31,586 bases of DNA, taken from OPU3-GD-OMZ sp001901525 (lineage in GTDB: Bacteria > Pseudomonadota > Gammaproteobacteria > Methylococcales > Methylomonadaceae). The notes beneath the pieces are model-generated. The model was given only the letters and a program-made list of their open reading frames with translations. It did not search any database and had not been told where the DNA came from. Each line of letters opens with the position of its first letter. Position 1 is the stretch's first letter. Of this stretch, positions 8,283 through 16,123 are shown piece by piece. The stretch lies in the NCBI GenBank assembly GCA_963981505.1, contig CAXCEI010000018.1, positions 1-31,586 on the forward strand, written 5' to 3'. Position numbers and translations under genes: made by a program.

Positions 8283-9128
8283 ATGGTTGTGGCCCTAGAA
8301 AAGGTGCCTGAGAAGCCTGCCGAGTTTGGCCGTTGGCAAGGGGCCTTGTCGTTGGTTTTTGAGAACCGCCAAGAAAAGACCTACTTAACGCACCGTTCTC
8401 ATCAAGGGCCGTTATTGGTGCAACGGCCTTTTTACCCAGAAGGCCCGGTTTGTCATGTTTATCTCATTCATCCCCCGGGGGGGGTGGTCGGTGGTGATCA
8501 GTTAACGATTGCGATTGATTGCCGTGTTGATACCGATGTTGTAGTCACCACCCCAGCGGCGGGAAAATTTTACCGCAGTAACGGTCAGCTAGCCGATCAG
8601 CAAGTACTGTTAAAAGTTGCTAAGGGCAGTGTGTTGGAATATCTGCCTCAGGAAACCATCTTGTTTGACGGTGCTGTTGTTAAAACAAAGACGCGGGTGG
8701 AACTTGATGAAAACAGTCGTTTTTTTGGCTGGGAGATGGTTAGTTTAGGGCGACCCGCGTGTCATGAGCGGTTTAGCCAGGGACAGGCAACGGTGGCTAT
8801 TGAAGTATTTAAACAAGACCAGCCCTTATTGATTGACCGTATGGTGCTGAATGAGCAAACCATCAAGGCGAGTAGTGGTTTAGCGGGGCATGCCTTAGTC
8901 GCGACTCTGGTGGTTTATCCGGCAACTAAAGCGCAGTTGGATAAGGTTAGAGTGATGATTGATGAACACCGTTTTTCAGGTGTAACGTTACGTAATGAGG
9001 TGTTGATTGTTCGTTTGTTAGCGGAACAAGCTGAGCCTGTTAAAACAGTTTTTACTGCTATCTGGGCAGCATTGCGACCTGATTTCAATCAACGGCAGCC
9101 TTGTTTGCCGAGGATTTGGTCGACCTGA
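8283..9128 (+). CDS. ureD: Urease accessory protein UreD
   Basis: Scaffold chaperone that binds apo-urease and, with UreF and UreG, directs nickel insertion. 281 residues, normal length. Visible family motifs are IHPPGGVVGGDQL, TTPAAGKFYRSNG, YLPQETILFDGA and GWEMVSLGRPACHE. It begins 8 bases after the hupE-like stop. Placement of ureD at the head of the structural genes is the common proteobacterial order. No strong Shine-Dalgarno precedes the ATG at 8283, so translation may rely on coupling with the upstream gene. Confidence 0.95.
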   Translation: MVVALEKVPEKPAEFGRWQGALSLVFENRQEKTYLTHRSHQGPLLVQRPFYPEGPVCHVYLIHPPGGVVGGDQLTIAIDCRVDTDVVVTTPAAGKFYRSNGQLADQQVLLKVAKGSVLEYLPQETILFDGAVVKTKTRVELDENSRFFGWEMVSLGRPACHERFSQGQATVAIEVFKQDQPLLIDRMVLNEQTIKASSGLAGHALVATLVVYPATKAQLDKVRVMIDEHRFSGVTLRNEVLIVRLLAEQAEPVKTVFTAIWAALRPDFNQRQPCLPRIWST

Positions 9129-9165
9129 ATTAATAATTAATTTTTTGTATGACAGAAGGTGAGTT

Positions 9166-9468
9166 ATGGAATTAACGCCGAGAGAAAAAGATAAATTAAT
9201 GTTGTTTACGGCCGCCTTAGTTGCGGAGCGGCGAAAAAATCGGGGTGTTAAATTAAATTACCCTGAGTCGGTGGCTTATATTAGTGCGGCCATTGTTGAG
9301 GGTGCGCGTGATGGCCGGAGTGTGGCTGAGTTAATGAATTATGGGCGAACCTTATTGTCTCGTGAAGATGTGATGGAAGGGATTGCTGAAATGATTCACG
9401 ATGTACAGGTTGAAGCAACTTTTCCTGATGGCACTAAATTAGTGACTGTCCATAACCCAATTGTTTGA
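9166..9468 (+). CDS. ureA: Urease gamma subunit UreA
   Basis: Smallest structural subunit of the trimeric urease. 100 residues, the standard length, beginning MELTPREKDKLM and containing the conserved segments KLNYPESVAYIS, EGARDGRSVAEL and VQVEATFPDGTKLVTVHNPI. It lies 37 bases after ureD with a GGTGAG ribosome-binding site, and 9 bases before ureB. Confidence 0.97.
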   Translation: MELTPREKDKLMLFTAALVAERRKNRGVKLNYPESVAYISAAIVEGARDGRSVAELMNYGRTLLSREDVMEGIAEMIHDVQVEATFPDGTKLVTVHNPIV

Positions 9469-9477
9469 GAGGTCATT

Positions 9478-9786
9478 ATGATACCAGGTGAATGTATTCC
9501 GCTTGCGGGGGAAATAGAATTAAATCAAGGCCGCAGGCAGGTTGAAATTTTAGTTGCAAATACCGGTGACCGCCCGGTTCAGGTCGGCTCGCATTATCAT
9601 TTTTATGAAGTTAATTCAGGCTTGTCTTTTGCCCGGGAGCAAGCGAAGGGGTTTCGGCTTAATATACCGGCAGGGACCGCGGTGCGTTTTGAGCCGGGTC
9701 AAGAACGGACAGTCACGCTGGTTGAATACGCGGGGAAGAGGGAAGTTTACGGGTTTAATAAACAGGTCATGGGGAGGCTGTCATGA
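9478..9786 (+). CDS. ureB: Urease beta subunit UreB
   Basis: Beta structural subunit, 102 residues, standard length. It opens MIPGECIPLAGEIELN and contains VANTGDRPVQVGSHYHFYE, RLNIPAGTAVRFEPGQ and VYGFNKQVMG, all diagnostic. Its TGA overlaps the ureC ATG by four bases (ATGA), so beta and alpha subunits are translationally coupled. The separate gamma and beta genes are the usual bacterial arrangement. Confidence 0.97.
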   Translation: MIPGECIPLAGEIELNQGRRQVEILVANTGDRPVQVGSHYHFYEVNSGLSFAREQAKGFRLNIPAGTAVRFEPGQERTVTLVEYAGKREVYGFNKQVMGRLS

Positions 9787-11486
9787 GTCGTATTGATCGG
9801 AGCGCTTATGCGGAAATGTATGGCCCCACGACTGGGGACAAGGTTCGGCTAGCGGATACTGAATTGTTTCTTGAGGTCGAAGACGATCGTACGGTTTACG
9901 GCGATGAAGTTAAGTTTGGGGGCGGTAAGGTTATTCGCGATGGGATGGGACAAAGCCAGTGCTTAGCGGCAGAAGCCGTTGATACGGTGATTACCAATGC
10001 CTTGATTGTCGATCATTGGGGCATTATTAAAGCCGATATCGGTATTAAAGATGGGTTGATCGCAGGTATTGGTAAGGCGGGTAATCCGGATACTCAGGCC
10101 GGCGTTGATATTGTTATCGGTCCCGGAACCGAGGCCATTGCCGGCGAAGGTCAAATCGTGACAGCAGGGGGGATCGATGCGCATATTCATTTTATTTGCC
10201 CGCAACAGATTGAAGAAGCCTTGATGTCCGGCGTGACGACTATGCTTGGCGGGGGTACGGGACCTGCCACCGGAACCAATGCAACGACCTGTACGCCGGG
10301 GCCTTGGAATATCCAGCGAATGTTACAAGCTGCTGAAGCTTTACCGATGAATCTGGGTTTTTTAGGAAAAGGTAATGCCAGTTTACCCGGAGCCTTGGCA
10401 GAGCAAGTTGAAGCCGGTGCCATGGGGTTAAAATTGCATGAAGATTGGGGCACGACGCCGGCGGCAATTGATAATTGTCTTAATGTTGCCGAGCAATACG
10501 ATGTTCAGGTTGCTATTCATACCGATACCTTGAATGAATCAGGCTTTGTTGAAGATACCTTAGCGGCCATTGGCGACAGAGCTATTCATACCTACCATAC
10601 CGAGGGGGCCGGTGGCGGGCACGCGCCTGATATTATTAAAGCCTGTGGCGTGGCTAATATTTTACCTTCATCAACGAACCCAACCCGCCCTTTTACCGTT
10701 AATACGATTGATGAGCATTTGGACATGCTGATGGTTTGTCATCATTTGGACACTAATATTGCAGAAGATGTGGCTTTTGCTGAAAGTCGTATTCGACGAG
10801 AAACCATTGCAGCCGAAGATATTTTGCATGATTTAGGTGCATTTTCTATGATTGCTTCCGACTCTCAGGCGATGGGTCGTGTCGGTGAGGTGATCAGTCG
10901 AACCTGGCAAACTGCACATAAAATGAAAGTGCAGCGGGGAGCTCTGGCGGAAGATACAGCGGACAATGATAACAACAGGATTAAGCGATATATTGCCAAA
11001 TACACGATTAACCCGGCCATAACGCACGGTATCAGTCATCATGTGGGTTCTGTTGAACAGGGTAAGTTGGCCGATTTGGTGTTGTGGAAACCGGCCTTTT
11101 TTGGGGTGAAGCCCAGTTTAATTATTAAGGCGGGGTTCATTTCGGCAGCGCCTATGGGTGACCCGAACGCTTCTATTCCAACGCCTCAGCCCGTCCATTA
11201 CCGCCCTATGTTTGGTGCGTTGGGTAAAGCACGTTCGGCGAGTTGTTTAACCTTCTTGTCACAGGCAGGTTTTAATAACGGCGTAGGTGATCGTTTGGGT
11301 TTAGAAAATCAGTTGGCTGTTGTTAAAGGAACCCGGCAGGTGACCAAGGCCGATTTGATACACAATAGCTATCTTCCTAACATTGAAGTGGATCCACAAA
11401 CCTATGAGGTGCGTGCCGATGGTGAATTACTTATTTGTGAACCCTTGTCTGTTTTACCGTTGGCGCAGCGGTATTTTCTTTTTTAG
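9783..11486 (+). CDS. ureC: Urease alpha subunit UreC (catalytic)
   Basis: Catalytic subunit holding the dinuclear nickel centre that hydrolyses urea to ammonia and carbamate. 567 residues, full length. All active-site residues are present at the same numbers as in the Klebsiella enzyme: H134 and H136 (AHIHF), carbamylated lysine K217 and H219 (GLKLHEDWG), H246 (AIHTDTL), H272 (YHTEGAGGGH), the mobile-flap C319-H320 (MVCHH), and D360 (ASDSQAMGRVGE). The enzyme should therefore be active once loaded with nickel. It overlaps ureB by four bases and is 8 bases from ureE. Confidence 0.98.
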   Translation: MSRIDRSAYAEMYGPTTGDKVRLADTELFLEVEDDRTVYGDEVKFGGGKVIRDGMGQSQCLAAEAVDTVITNALIVDHWGIIKADIGIKDGLIAGIGKAGNPDTQAGVDIVIGPGTEAIAGEGQIVTAGGIDAHIHFICPQQIEEALMSGVTTMLGGGTGPATGTNATTCTPGPWNIQRMLQAAEALPMNLGFLGKGNASLPGALAEQVEAGAMGLKLHEDWGTTPAAIDNCLNVAEQYDVQVAIHTDTLNESGFVEDTLAAIGDRAIHTYHTEGAGGGHAPDIIKACGVANILPSSTNPTRPFTVNTIDEHLDMLMVCHHLDTNIAEDVAFAESRIRRETIAAEDILHDLGAFSMIASDSQAMGRVGEVISRTWQTAHKMKVQRGALAEDTADNDNNRIKRYIAKYTINPAITHGISHHVGSVEQGKLADLVLWKPAFFGVKPSLIIKAGFISAAPMGDPNASIPTPQPVHYRPMFGALGKARSASCLTFLSQAGFNNGVGDRLGLENQLAVVKGTRQVTKADLIHNSYLPNIEVDPQTYEVRADGELLICEPLSVLPLAQRYFLF

Positions 11487-11494
11487 GAGGGTGA

Positions 11495-11947
11495 ATGCGT
11501 AGATTGATTGGGTTTGATCGAGATGGAAAAGTACCCGATAGCACGGTTATTTTACCCTATGATCAACGCCAAAAAAGTAGGTTGCTTGTCACCTTGGAAA
11601 ACAACGAAGAGGCGGGGGTCTTTTTACCGCGGGGTACGGTTCTTCGGGGGGGCGATCAGTTGAAAACAGAACAAGGTTTTGTCGTGTTAGTGGTTTCAGC
11701 ACCCGAAGAAGCGTCAACCGCTTATTCAAAAGAGCCGTTGTTACTGATGAAGGCCAGTTATCATTTAGGTAATCGACATGTCGCTTTGCAGTTAGGGGAA
11801 TGCTTTGTGCGTTATCAACACGACCATGTGTTAGATGAAATGGTGGCTGCTTTTGGCCTAGAGGTACGGCATGAAACGGTTTCCTTTGAACCGGAAACAG
11901 GCGCTTATCACAGTCATGGACCCAAGAATCATTCACATGAACACTGA
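11495..11947 (+). CDS. ureE: Urease accessory protein UreE (nickel chaperone)
   Basis: Nickel-binding metallochaperone that donates Ni to UreG/urease. 150 residues. The metal-binding segment ASYHLGNRHVALQ gives H90 and H95 at the dimer-interface site. The C-terminus is a short His-rich tail with five His in its last 12 residues (139, 141, 146, 148, 150), as in nickel-storing UreE proteins. The ATG at 11495 follows AGGAGGGTGA. The gene's last 11 bases overlap the start of ureF. Confidence 0.95.
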   Translation: MRRLIGFDRDGKVPDSTVILPYDQRQKSRLLVTLENNEEAGVFLPRGTVLRGGDQLKTEQGFVVLVVSAPEEASTAYSKEPLLLMKASYHLGNRHVALQLGECFVRYQHDHVLDEMVAAFGLEVRHETVSFEPETGAYHSHGPKNHSHEH

Positions 11948-12614
11948 GTCTTTGCTGCCGTTGTTACGTTTGTTTCAGTTAGTGAGCCCATCGTTGCCCG
12001 TGGGCGCCTACAGTTATTCTCAAGGACTTGAGTGGGCTGTTGAAGAGGCGTGGGTAACGAATGAAGAGACGGCAAGCGGTTGGATTGAGGAGTTGTTAAG
12101 ACATTCTCTGGTGTCAACAGAGGGGCCTGTTTTAATTCGGTTGAGTCACAGTTGGCGGGCAGGGGATAGGGACGCATTGGTTTTTTGGAACCAGTTTATT
12201 TTAGCGACCCGGGAAACGCATGAATTACACAATGAAGATCAATTTATGGGGCGAGCCTTAGCTAACGTTTTGGAGGGTCTGGACGTGACCTGGCCTTATC
12301 AAAATGAACCCGCCGTAATGGCGTTTGTAACCCCCTACAGTTTAGCTGCATTTAACTGGGGCATTAGCGCGGATAAAATGGTAACCGGTTATTTCTGGGG
12401 CTGGCTGGAGAATCAGGTGTTGGCTGCAATGAAATTGATTCCGTTAGGTCAACAAGCCGGGCAACGCATCTTATTTAACTTAAGCCAGTCAATACCGGGT
12501 TATGTCGAGGCGGCATTTGAAATCGATGATAATGCTATAGGGGGGTCGATGCCATTGTGGGCGATTGCCAGTAGTCGTCATGAAATCCAGTATTCCAGAT
12601 TATTTCGTTCGTGA
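11937..12614 (+). CDS. ureF: Urease accessory protein UreF
   Basis: Partner of UreD and gatekeeper of UreG GTPase during urease activation. 225 residues from the chosen start, matching the family. Family segments are LLRLFQLVSPSLPVGAYSYSQGLEWAV near the N-terminus, then LATRETHELHNEDQFMGRAL. The frame is open back to 11871 (an extra 22 codons), but that part lies inside ureE. The homologous sequence begins at MNTESLLPLL, so the ATG at 11937, overlapping the ureE stop by 11 bases, is preferred; no good ribosome-binding site is visible for any candidate. Confidence 0.93.
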   Translation: MNTESLLPLLRLFQLVSPSLPVGAYSYSQGLEWAVEEAWVTNEETASGWIEELLRHSLVSTEGPVLIRLSHSWRAGDRDALVFWNQFILATRETHELHNEDQFMGRALANVLEGLDVTWPYQNEPAVMAFVTPYSLAAFNWGISADKMVTGYFWGWLENQVLAAMKLIPLGQQAGQRILFNLSQSIPGYVEAAFEIDDNAIGGSMPLWAIASSRHEIQYSRLFRS

Positions 12615-12621
12615 GGGTTAG

Positions 12622-13257
12622 ATGAATAATAAAAATGAAGTCTTAAGGGTCGGTGTTGGTGGGCCCGTGGGTTCGGGTAAAACGGCACTGTTAGACGTTT
12701 TATGTAAGGCGTTGCGTGGGCGTTTTAAAATGGCGGTCGTGACAAACGATATTTATACCCAAGAAGATGCTCAGTTTTTATGCCGTAGTCAGGCACTCCC
12801 TGAGGAGCGGATTGTGGGTGTAGAAACGGGGGGTTGTCCACATACGGCGATTCGAGAGGATGCCTCAATGAATTTATTAGCCGTCGATAAATTGTTAACG
12901 GAATTTACCGATCTGGATTTCATTTTAATTGAAAGTGGCGGTGATAATTTGAGCGCGTCATTTAGTCCGGAATTAGCGGATTTAACCATCTATGTTATTG
13001 ATGTTGCAGCCGGAGAGAAAATACCGCGTAAAGGTGGACCGGGAATTACTAAATCAGATTTGTTGGTCATTAATAAAACTGATTTAGCCCCTTATGTAGG
13101 GGCCTCACTAGAGGTGATGGAAGCAGATTCTAAACGAATGCGTGGTGCTAAACCGTTTGTATTTACTAACTTGAAGTCAGGAGACGGGATTGATTCGGTG
13201 ATTAATTTTATTGTTGATAAAGGAATGTTGACAGCATCTGGCAGGGTTGTTGACTAG
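12622..13257 (+). CDS. ureG: Urease accessory GTPase UreG
   Basis: SIMIBI-class GTPase that hydrolyses GTP to drive nickel delivery into urease. 211 residues. Walker A is GPVGSGKT (14-21), the metal-binding CPH motif is at 72-74 within VETGGCPHTAIREDAS, the switch segment is ESGGDNLSASFSPELAD, and the guanine-specificity motif is NKTD. It lacks the N-terminal His-rich extension seen in some homologues. It is the last gene of the urease cluster, 7 bases after ureF; no clear intrinsic terminator follows. Confidence 0.97.
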   Translation: MNNKNEVLRVGVGGPVGSGKTALLDVLCKALRGRFKMAVVTNDIYTQEDAQFLCRSQALPEERIVGVETGGCPHTAIREDASMNLLAVDKLLTEFTDLDFILIESGGDNLSASFSPELADLTIYVIDVAAGEKIPRKGGPGITKSDLLVINKTDLAPYVGASLEVMEADSKRMRGAKPFVFTNLKSGDGIDSVINFIVDKGMLTASGRVVD

Positions 13258-13346
13258 AAAATGTAAGCGATGGGAGGTGAATGAAAATTTTGGGGTTTTT
13301 TTTATAAAAAAATGAAGTGAAAGATTACACCAAGTGCTTAAAAAAT

Positions 13347-13360
13347 CACCCAAGAGGGTG
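13347..13360. other. Small hairpin upstream of the secreted Ala/Pro/Glu-rich gene
   Basis: CACCC-AAGA-GGGTG forms a perfect 5-bp stem with a 4-nt loop. It is not followed by T's, so it is unlikely to be the ureG terminator. It could be an operator or part of the leader of the gene starting at 13435. Little more can be said. Confidence 0.35.
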
Positions 13361-13434
13361 TATGCTTGTAATTGTAGAAGTTACGTAGGTACTTTTACCA
13401 AACAATAATGAATAAAAATAATGGGAGGGTAGGA

Positions 13435-13671
13435 ATGAAATTATCAACACGGGTGTTAACTGTTTTGGGGTTATTTATGGCCGCATCATTGGTTCAAACG
13501 GCAGCAGCGGGAGATTGTGCTTTTCCTGATGGAAATTGCCCAGAAGCACATGCAGCAGCGGCAGCAGCGGCAGAAGCAGCACCAGCACCAGCACCAGCGC
13601 CAGCGCCAGTAGTAGAGGAAGCACCAGCCGCAGAGGAAGCGCCAGTAGCAGAGGAAGCAGCAGCAGAATAG
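13435..13671 (+). CDS. Small secreted Ala/Pro/Glu-rich protein of unknown function
   Basis: I do not recognise this 78-residue protein. It has a clear signal peptide (MKLSTRVLTVLGLFMAASLVQTAAA, cleavage before GDCAF). A short Cys pair segment GDCAFPDGNCPE follows (C28 and C34), then a tail made almost only of Ala, Pro, Glu and Val: poly-Ala, then (AP)n, then EEAPxAEEAP units. The mature protein would be acidic and disordered, apart from a possible disulfide. The frame opens at 13408, but GGGAGGGTAGGA directly before the ATG at 13435 and the signal peptide start there decide the start. Upstream is the ureG end; downstream is a strong terminator, so it looks like a single-gene unit. A spacer, stress or cell-surface role would be guesswork. 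Confidence 0.75.
   Translation: MKLSTRVLTVLGLFMAASLVQTAAAGDCAFPDGNCPEAHAAAAAAAEAAPAPAPAPAPVVEEAPAAEEAPVAEEAAAE
13551..13670 (+). repeat. Trinucleotide/hexanucleotide low-complexity tract
   Basis: Tandem GCAGCAGCG, CCAGCA and CCAGCG units, then GCAGAGGAA-type units, encode the poly-Ala, Ala-Pro and Glu-Glu-Ala stretches of the secreted protein. Such tracts can change length by slippage in steps of three bases while keeping the frame. Confidence 0.8.
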
Positions 13672-13746
13672 TTGCTAGGCAGAGAAATAGTAAGAATTTT
13701 TTAGTTTTTGCTGATTTTTTTTACTATTTGTCAAGCCGATATAATT

Positions 13747-13777
13747 GAGTCGAGCAGGGATGCCGACTCTTTTTTTT
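13747..13777 (+). terminator. Rho-independent terminator of the small secreted protein gene
   Basis: GAGTCG (13747-13752) pairs with CGACTC (13764-13769), with an inner GCA/TGC extension past a bulged A. Eight T's (13770-13777) follow. Confidence 0.92.
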
Positions 13778-13851
13778 GCCTGATTGTAAGTTGTTTTTAG
13801 TTTTTTTTGATAATTAGAGAGTACATAACCGGATGTTGAAGGGGGCTATTG

Positions 13852-14937
13852 ATGACTGATTCACAGAAATGGATGCTGTTAGCAGTGACCGGTATTTCCT
13901 TGGGACTTCTTTATTTGTTAACACCTGTTTTAATGCCTTTTATTGTTGCGGCATTTTTGGCTTATCTGGGTGATCCGGTTGTTGACCAATTAGAAGCGCG
14001 CGGGATGCACAGAACCCTAGGGGTTGTGTTTGTCTTTTCGATGATGGGGCTGGCTTTAGGCGGAGTGTTATTTTTTCTTATTCCGTTGTTGGAAGGTCAA
14101 ATAGCGCATTTTTTGGCAAAACTCCCGCGTTATATACAGAGTATAAATTCACTATTAATCCCTTGGTTGGACGGACAATTTGGACTGGCGATAGAATCCA
14201 TTGATTTGAGTGGGATACATACGGTTCTAGAACAGCATTGGCAAGAGGCCGGCGGTATTATGACAACCGTTGCCGGCTCAGTTTCAAAGTCAGGAGCTGT
14301 GATTTTTCAGTGGCTCATGAATATATTGTTAGTGCCAGTGGTCACTTTTTATTTGTTACGGGACTGGGATCTACTGGTCGCTAAAGTTCAAGGCTTAGTG
14401 CCTCGGCAATCTGCATCGTATATCAGGCAATTAACGTTGGAAATAGATACGGTTTTAGCGGCTTTTATGCGGGGGCAATTTTATGTCATGTTGGCACTGG
14501 GGATTATCTACAGTGCAGGGTTGACGTTTGTGGGGCTGGATTTGGCTGTACTCATTGGGATGACGGCGGGGTTAGTGAGTTTTGTACCTTATTTAGGTTC
14601 CATTGTGGGGATTGTTATTGCTTGTATTGCGGTGCTTGTGCAATTTCAGGATGTTGCGCAATTAGTGCCGGTTCTTGTTGTTTTTGGTATCGGTCAGGCG
14701 ATAGAAGGGATGTTGTTAACGCCTTGGTTGGTTGGCGATAAGGTTGGTTTGCATCCGGTAACGGTTATTTTTGCGGTCTTGGCCGGTGGGCAATTATTTG
14801 GCTTTATAGGGATTTTAATGGCATTACCGGTTGCCTCGGTTATTCGGGTGTTATTAGATCATGCCCATGATAAATATACCGACAGTGAATTTTATCGTGT
14901 TAAGTCGGTGGACGAGTCAAAAATAGATCTGGAATAA
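13852..14937 (+). CDS. AI-2E family (PerM/UPF0118) membrane protein
   Basis: An integral inner-membrane protein of 361 residues with the AI-2E transporter/PerM architecture. Two N-terminal helices are followed by a soluble middle part (~70-200), then a cluster of hydrophobic helices containing the family segments GMTAGLVSFVPYLGSIVG and GQAIEGMLLTPWLVGDKVGLHPVTVI. Family members are variously linked to autoinducer or Na+/H+ transport, so the substrate here is unknown. A TTG at 13849 is in frame, but the ATG at 13852 with GAAGGGGGC upstream is the better start. In many gammaproteobacteria this gene borders purM, as here, where the two converge. Confidence 0.88.
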   Translation: MTDSQKWMLLAVTGISLGLLYLLTPVLMPFIVAAFLAYLGDPVVDQLEARGMHRTLGVVFVFSMMGLALGGVLFFLIPLLEGQIAHFLAKLPRYIQSINSLLIPWLDGQFGLAIESIDLSGIHTVLEQHWQEAGGIMTTVAGSVSKSGAVIFQWLMNILLVPVVTFYLLRDWDLLVAKVQGLVPRQSASYIRQLTLEIDTVLAAFMRGQFYVMLALGIIYSAGLTFVGLDLAVLIGMTAGLVSFVPYLGSIVGIVIACIAVLVQFQDVAQLVPVLVVFGIGQAIEGMLLTPWLVGDKVGLHPVTVIFAVLAGGQLFGFIGILMALPVASVIRVLLDHAHDKYTDSEFYRVKSVDESKIDLE

Positions 14938-14988
14938 AATGTTGCTGGGCTTTTTGGCTCGAGTGGTTGTTATCAAGCAATTAAGGCT

Positions 14989-16044
14989 TTAGTCCAGTTC
15001 AGTTCCATAGTTCACTTGTTGGTGGCCGGAGAGAGGGGCAATGTGGCCGATGGGCATCGCCGTTTCGCCGGCATTTTCTAGGTATCTAATGGCAGCATTT
15101 TGGTCTTCTGGTGCGACACAAATGATCATTCCAATGCCACAGTTAAATGTTTTGAGCATTTCGTTATCAGTGATTTGGCCATGAGATTGGAGCCAGTCGA
15201 AAATAGCAGGCCACTCCCAGGCGGATAAATCAATTTCTGCTTGTAGGTTGTCAGGTAATACCCGGGGTAGGTTTTCAGTGATTCCACCGCCGGTAATATG
15301 CGCTAAGGCATGAACAGGGATTTGGTCAAATAATTGTAGTAACGATTTTACATAAATCCGTGTGGGTGCCAAGAGATGTTGAGCTAAAGGTTTTTCTTCT
15401 AAAAGATCGCCGAGTGGTACGTTGGCACGTTCGATTATTTTACGAATCAGGGAATAACCATTGGAATGAGGTCCAGAGGATGCAAGCCCTAAAAGGATAT
15501 CGCCTGCTTTCACCTGACTGCCGTCAATAACTTTTGATTTTTCAACAATGCCAACACAAAAGCCAGCTAAATCATAATCATCGCCTTGATACATGCCGGG
15601 CATTTCAGCGGTTTCTCCCCCCACTAAGGCGGCACCTGCGAGTTCACAGCCGTGACCAATACCGGAAATAACGTCAGTCGCGGTACTGACATTAAGTTTT
15701 CCGGTTGCAAAATAATCGAGAAAGAATAACGGTTCTGCACCTTGAACAATAATGTCATTAACACACATAGCAACGAGATCAATACCGATCGTGTCATGTT
15801 GGTTGAGGTCATTAGCTAATTTTAGCTTGGTGCCTACACCATCTGTTCCGGAAACAAGAATAGGGGTGGTAAAACGATCCAGTGGTAATTCAAACATAGA
15901 TCCGAAGCCCCCTAAACCTTGCATAACACCGGGAGTTTGGGTTTTTTTAGCGATCGGTTTAATTTGTTCTATCAGTTCATTACCTGCGTCTATATCGACA
16001 CCGGCTTGCTTATAGCTCAAACTATTTTGAATTTGTTGACTCAA
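14989..16044 (-). CDS. purM: Phosphoribosylformylglycinamidine cyclo-ligase PurM
   Basis: AIR synthetase, the fifth step of de novo purine synthesis; it closes FGAM to AIR with ATP. 351 residues from the chosen start. Strong family segments are NSLSYKQAGVDIDAGN, LVSGTDGVGTKLKLA, GIDLVAMCVNDI, GGETAEMPGMYQGDDYDLAGFCVG, GPHSNGYSLIRK and ITGGGITENLPRVLP. The frame opens further upstream, but nothing there resembles PurM. A TTG at 16044 preceded by GAGGA (7-base spacing) gives MSQQIQNSLSYK, which aligns with known N-termini, so a TTG start is called. purN is not adjacent in this window. The DUF2066 gene diverges from its start. Confidence 0.95.
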   Translation of the reverse strand: MSQQIQNSLSYKQAGVDIDAGNELIEQIKPIAKKTQTPGVMQGLGGFGSMFELPLDRFTTPILVSGTDGVGTKLKLANDLNQHDTIGIDLVAMCVNDIIVQGAEPLFFLDYFATGKLNVSTATDVISGIGHGCELAGAALVGGETAEMPGMYQGDDYDLAGFCVGIVEKSKVIDGSQVKAGDILLGLASSGPHSNGYSLIRKIIERANVPLGDLLEEKPLAQHLLAPTRIYVKSLLQLFDQIPVHALAHITGGGITENLPRVLPDNLQAEIDLSAWEWPAIFDWLQSHGQITDNEMLKTFNCGIGMIICVAPEDQNAAIRYLENAGETAMPIGHIAPLSGHQQVNYGTELD

Positions 16045-16123
16045 AATGACGTCCTCTTTGAATAAAACGGTAAAATGATCTGTATTGTACAAGACCAATG
16101 GTGAATTGTGTGAAGGATATGCG

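Noticed and set aside
11589..11936. 115-codon frame on the - strand inside ureE
   Set aside because: Antisense shadow of a well-supported gene; no independent start signal or recognisable sequence.
13281..13307. Eight-codon frame (MKILGFFL) after ureG with a strong GGGAGGTGA before it
   Set aside because: Too short to support, followed by an A/T-rich run and not adjacent to the next gene start; noted only as a stray ribosome-binding-site-like sequence.
14938..14988. Terminator between the convergent PerM-like and purM genes
   Set aside because: GGC and T-rich stretches are present, but no stem with a following T-tract could be drawn on either strand.
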